Origin: Nemertoderma westbladi
Taxonomy: Eukaryota; Xenacoelomorpha; Nemertodermatida; Nemertodermatidae
DNA length: 64,000 bases
Reading direction: 5' to 3'
NCBI GenBank assembly: GCA_032718475.1
Contig: JAUCBJ010002506.1
Location: forward strand, 62,001 to 126,000
Position numbers and translations under genes: made by a program. Below, in pieces: positions 59,953-64,000 of this stretch (position 1 is the first letter of the stretch; each line of letters begins with the position of its first letter). A model generated the notes under the pieces. The model saw only the letters and a program-made list of their open reading frames with translations. It had not been told where the DNA came from and ran no database searches.

Positions 59953-61696
59953 TGTCAACCAACGCTCTAACATTTCCTTTAACATTCACTTTATATCACT
60001 CGATTTACTTTACCTCACTCGCTTTACCCGCCTTTAATCGATTTCTCTCTCTCTCTCTCTCTCACTCACTCTCTCTCTCACTCTGTGTTAATTACTTTCA
60101 CTTTCTTACCAACTCCACACGTGAGTTGATTGTGGTAGTACTTGACCTCACCCTCTCAATTACTTTCACTTTCTTACTAACTCCACACGTGAGTTGATTG
60201 TGGTAGTACTTGACCTCACCCTCTCAATTACTTTCACTTTCTTACTAACTCCGATCGCGAGTTGTTAGTGCTAGTACTTGACCTCACCCTCTCAATTACT
60301 TTCACTTTCTTACTAACTCCACACGTGAGTTGATTGTGCTAGTACTTGACCTCACCCTCTCAATTACTTTCACTTTCTTACTAACTCCACACGTGAGTTG
60401 ATTGTGCTAGTACTTGACCTCACCCTCTCAATTACTTTCACTTTCTTCTAACTCTACACGTGAGTTGATTGTGTTAGTACTTGACGCCCTGTCCTCTCTT
60501 ATTTTCGCCTCAGTTATGTATTTATCGTTTTGTCCCAAAATTGTAATACTCACTTCGTCCCCAAATTATGTCATTGTTGTCGCCGGTATTTTAATCAAAA
60601 GGTTCGCATGTTTGCATACTTGTACACACACATATCGAAAAACTAGGCTTTCATTCCCGTAGATTGACCAGTCTATCTATAGCAGAAACTAACAAAATTC
60701 CTTGACTTGGTGCGGCACCCTCAATATAATCTGACCATTTAAATCATCAAAATACGTACGACACACCCATCCATCTTACTAACATGATCATTTCGTACAG
60801 TACGTGGACTCGGGTTACAGCGGGATTCCACATTTCATTCATATAATAAACCCCCCAAGTCTTGTCTTACTAACATGATCATTTTGTACAGTACGTGGAC
60901 TCGGGTTACAGCGGGATTCCACATTTCATTCATATAATAAACCCCCCCTCAGTCCCACTAACATTATCAAGTACTGTAAGTGGCCCCAGGTGAAAGCGGG
61001 ATGCCACATGTTCATTCATATAACCACCCCCCTCTCGATATATTATACTGACATTATATTATATAATTAATAATAATAACCCTTCACAACGCCCATCAAC
61101 CTCAAACAGAATTATTGAATCTCTGCACATTCATTGGTCGAATCTACTAATTTGTTAGCCCTAGTATGCCTGTCATGTGTTACATCAATGCAAACCTCAT
61201 GTTTTAGGCCTGACCCCCTCCATTCAGCATCTTGACCTCCTGTTATCACCTCGCGATGTAATAATTTACCATTATATACTTCATTCTGACCAATTTCGTC
61301 AGTCTTCCTATTTTCTCCACCGGTTGTCACAAATTGTTTTTTACCGCTCGCTCGCTCGCTCGCTCGCTCGCTCGCTCGCTCACTCCCCGTCCGCTCGCTT
61401 GCTCGCCTTTTCATTTGTCCCATTTCATTTACTTTGATAACACTTTATTTCTGCTGATATTTGTAACCACATATACTCGAAGTAAATGTTTCATTCATTT
61501 CCCCTCCCCTTATTTTATCAACATTTTTACTACGTTATCGAAATATATTATGTTATTTATTAGTGCTTTTATTGTCCTCATTTCATTATCATAACTGCCC
61601 GTGATTTGTAAATACAAAACGATTGAATGCGAGCGCGTTAATAAAGAAACTCAATTTTGCAACCGAAACCTCCCTTGAGTGTCCCAATGATAGACA
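59953..61696 (+). repeat. 3' LTR
   Basis: Same ends and order as the 5' LTR. The GCTC run (61345-61380) is longer and the 68-bp array shorter. Some positions differ, for example GCCTGTCATGTG against GTTAGCACCGCCATGTG near 61168 and 51620. Confidence 0.92.
60089..60486 (+). repeat. 68-bp minisatellite inside the 3' LTR, about 6 copies
   Basis: Same unit as 49728-50945, but only about six copies. The CCGATCGCGAGTTG variant is the third unit here, against the first in the 5' LTR, so the arrays have been rearranged and not merely lengthened. Confidence 0.95.
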
Positions 61697-63409
61697 CGGG
61701 GGCATATGGCAGTGCGGGAAGGAGTCTCCATAGGATAGTATAGGCGTCGTGATGCATTGGGCAGGAACTTCCAGACTGTAGCGAGAATGATGAGTTACCC
61801 ACAAACAGAATTATACTGGGATAAAGCTGTATGATGCCGCTGGCTACTGGTCCCTCATAAAAGCCAGCTTCCCAAACTCAAAGCATATTTATTACCAGTA
61901 ACCACACCAACTGGACCACACACACTCACTCTCACTCCAAACTATATATAATATGCCCAAGGGCAGCCATTGGCCGTGGAGAATTAGAAGGGAGGGCACA
62001 CAAGCAGAGATACCATCTCGCAGAGATATAAGCACTGTACTGTGTAAGGTTGGGCAATCCGTCAATGCAACGGTTGCATAGCAACCGGTACAGCAGTAGC
62101 ACACTGCCGCCAACAAGCAGAGAGGGTAAAGGGGTGGATAGGGAGTGATTCACTATGATTACATCACGCAAGGCATTAGATGTCAAATTATAAAACGAGA
62201 GAGGTTAATAAACTGGAGGGCCTTATTTTAGGAAGTACTTGAGGGTTTACGATTACTTAATGTCAAATAGTTGTCGGCATATTGGCTACATTTGTAAATA
62301 CGAATTATATTATTTATATAAAATCTCAATTAATTATTAATAGCGCAGGAAATAGATGGCTGCATTAGCCCCAAATATAAATAATATTAAACAATAGGTT
62401 CATTGCTTAGTAATTGCATATCTTAAAATTATACTAAAATTATCCAATTAATTAAATTATGATACGGATCGGTTTTACACGGCCCGGGCCCGTTAATTTA
62501 AATTTTTCTAAACATTACAGCACAAAATAAAATTTTAACTTTTCTGATCAATTTACATAGGCCTATTGTACACTGATTCCAAATATTATATCTGTTTGTC
62601 ATCGTGGAAAGTTCTGGTTGTTTGTGAATTAGACAAAGACACACGGTAGACACACGTCGTTAAACAAAGACACAAATAAATCATGAAACAACCCTAGTTA
62701 CAGGAAAATTATATATATATATTTGATTAAATTTTGTCATAAACGTGATAAAAAGTGCAACACAAATGTTCATATTTTTGTGTTTTGTTAACTGGATAAT
62801 ATAAATTCAACAATAGCGGGCTTTCCAATATTTAGAATGCGGCCCAAGCACGGCCCGGCCCGACCCGGCCTGTGTCCTGGGCTCGAAACCGGTTCCTCTT
62901 TAACCACTCACTATACATCTGTACTGTACATACAGGCCTAGCCTATACAGATATTCTTTTTCTTTGAGGCATAATTAACATTCTTACAGGTAGAGCAACG
63001 GTAGGAATTGTAGGTCGAGCAATGGAAGGTGACGCATTGGCGCCATTACTATTCGTTACCAACTATGGAGAATCTGGAGAACTATGGAAGGATCCCATTT
63101 CCACTGTCCGAGCTCGCTCGACGTCGACATAGTAGTAGTAGTAATGGAAGGAATAGTCTTTTACTTTCCTTTCCATTCAGTTTCCCTAGATATATGGTTC
63201 GAGCCCCATAATGGCCGGATATTTGATACATCACTGCACTAACCATGGAAACTAAATAAGATTATTTGATTGATTAATATAGGCCTACAAATTTATTATT
63301 ACCGGTAGATTAATATATTTTCACTATTTCCATTTATTGCTTTCTATTGATATATTAATTACAATATTCCAACACCATACCGGACACTGGTAGCTCAGAT
63401 TCACTGTCC
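61697..63409. other. Gene-free region, possible SINE at the end
   Basis: Unique DNA. CACGGCCCGGGCCCG at about 62478 and CACGGCCCGGCCCG at about 62849 may be ends of a further element that I could not delimit. At 63190-63285, ATGGTTCGAGCCCC followed by a tail AATAAGATTATTTGATTGATT resembles a degenerate tRNA-derived SINE, but A and B boxes are not convincing. No gene seen. Confidence 0.35.
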
Positions 63410-64000
63410 TTAGTTCCAATTTAAACCTCATGCGATTTTAGTTCCAATGGAAAGGAATTTAGTTCCAATGGAAAGGAACTTAGTTCCAATGGAAAGGAAC
63501 TTAGTTCCAATGTTTCAAGTATGGGGCGAGCCATGTAGTTGGCGAATAATCTGTTGAATGCCCCTATTAGGGGGATGGAATAAACATGTAGCACGTGTTT
63601 ACGGTAACCGAAACAATTCATAAAACGCCCAACCTCCTAACCAAACAACGCCCAACCTCATAACCCAAACCACGCCCAACCTCCTAACCAAAAACGCCCA
63701 ACCTCCTAACCCAATGAACGCCCAACATCCTAAACCATACAACGCCCATCCTCCTAAACCATACAACGCCCAACCTCCTAACCAAAACACCGCCCAACCT
63801 CCTAACCCAAACAACGCCCATCTTCCTATACCATACAACGCCCAACCTCCTAACCCAAACACCGCCCAATCTCCTAACCCAAACAACGCCCAACCTCCTA
63901 ACCCAAACAACGCCCAACCTCCTAACCAAAAACGCCCAACCTCCTAACCCAAACAATGCCCAACCTCTAACTCAAACAACGCCCAACCTCCTAACCCAAA
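63410..64000. mobile_element. Second copy of the 21-bp-repeat foldback family, cut by the window edge
   Basis: It starts CTTAGTTCCAATTTAAACCT then CATGCGATTTTAGTTCC, as at 33869. Only about five 21-bp-type units follow (GGAAAGGAACTTAGTTCCAAT), then the module CAATGTTTCAAGTATGGGGC, GAGCCATGTAGTTGGCGAA, then a 24-bp array (next entry). The right arm lies beyond the window. Confidence 0.85.
63630..64000. repeat. 24-bp tandem repeat CCTAACCCAAACAACGCCCA
   Basis: About 15 copies of AACGCCCAACCTCCTAACCC plus AAAC, with variants ACCGCCC, TCTTCCTATACCAT and ATCCTCCTAAACCAT. The period is a multiple of 3, which yields an Asn/Pro/Gln-rich ORF on one strand and a Trp/Gly/Leu-rich one on the other. Neither is a gene. 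Degenerate units occur at 34733-34830 and 34887-34965 in the first copy of the element. Confidence 0.93.

Larger units (their letters stand above)
49590..61696 (+). mobile_element. BEL/Pao LTR retrotransposon, nearly complete
   Basis: LTRs of 2551 bp (49590-52140) and 1744 bp (59953-61696) start TGTCAACCAACGC and end GTCCCAATGATAGACA. Between them are Gag and Pol frames in the BEL/Pao order: capsid-like region, zinc knuckles, aspartic protease, reverse transcriptase, RNase H, integrase. A purine-rich AAGAGGGGCGG lies just before the 3' LTR. No matching target duplication was found (ATGGGA on the left, CGGGGG on the right). Two frame changes occur in the coding region, near 53280 and 55184. 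Confidence 0.95.

Noticed and set aside
63190-63285. tRNA gene suggested by GGTTCGAGCCC
   Set aside because: The loop is one base too long for the apparent T stem, and no acceptor, D or anticodon arms can be built. At most it is a degenerate SINE.
63630-64000. Interstitial telomere because of many CCTAACCC words
   Set aside because: The period is 24 bp with only one telomere-like word per unit, and the same array sits in a defined place inside an inverted-repeat element.

Overview
This is animal nuclear DNA, AT-rich, repeat-dense and gene-poor. The signs are a serpin, a sestrin, metazoan LINE-type and BEL/Pao-type retroelements, several families of terminal-inverted-repeat (TIR) DNA elements, long minisatellites, and no prokaryotic operon structure. 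The palindromic words TAGGCCTA and TACCGGTA recur in the unique DNA and homopolymer G/C tracts are common. I think a marine invertebrate, possibly a deuterostome such as an echinoderm, is likely, but the sequence does not prove it.

Two host-type genes are visible, both in one open exon: a serpin on the minus strand (19046-20191) and a sestrin on the plus strand (37908-39539). The sestrin is GC-rich against AT-rich flanks. By alignment to remembered human SESN2 it keeps the catalytic-type Cys but lacks the Tyr and His partners and several leucine-pocket and GATOR2-contact residues.

Layout. 1-10 kb: two unrelated 32-bp minisatellites (1120-2972, 7430-9690), the second containing a captured LINE 3' coding fragment, and a broken BTB-domain fragment between them. 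10.8-11.8 kb: a decayed LINE reverse transcriptase. 14.7-17.7 kb: a hAT-like MITE, a short TIR element and an 875-bp foldback element. 21.3-25 kb: a hAT-like element with 8-bp target duplications and an 826-codon reverse transcriptase/endonuclease ORF inside it. 25-36 kb: many nested foldback or TIR elements, including two members of a family with 9-bp duplications, one of which holds an array of seven CTCF-like motifs at 145-156 bp spacing, and a foldback element whose arms are 21-bp tandem repeats. 40.3-44.1 kb: a giant palindrome directly downstream of sestrin, with two younger insertions. 45.2-48.2 kb: more TIR elements. 48.65-49.48 kb: a 70-bp hairpin satellite. 49.6-61.7 kb: a nearly complete BEL/Pao LTR retrotransposon whose LTRs differ in length because an internal 68-bp minisatellite has about 18 copies in one and about 6 in the other. 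63.4-64 kb: a second copy of the 21-bp-repeat foldback family, cut by the window edge.

The common theme is repeated: inverted-repeat elements whose ends are built from short tandem repeats, in at least two and perhaps three unrelated families. No RNA gene or CRISPR array could be supported.
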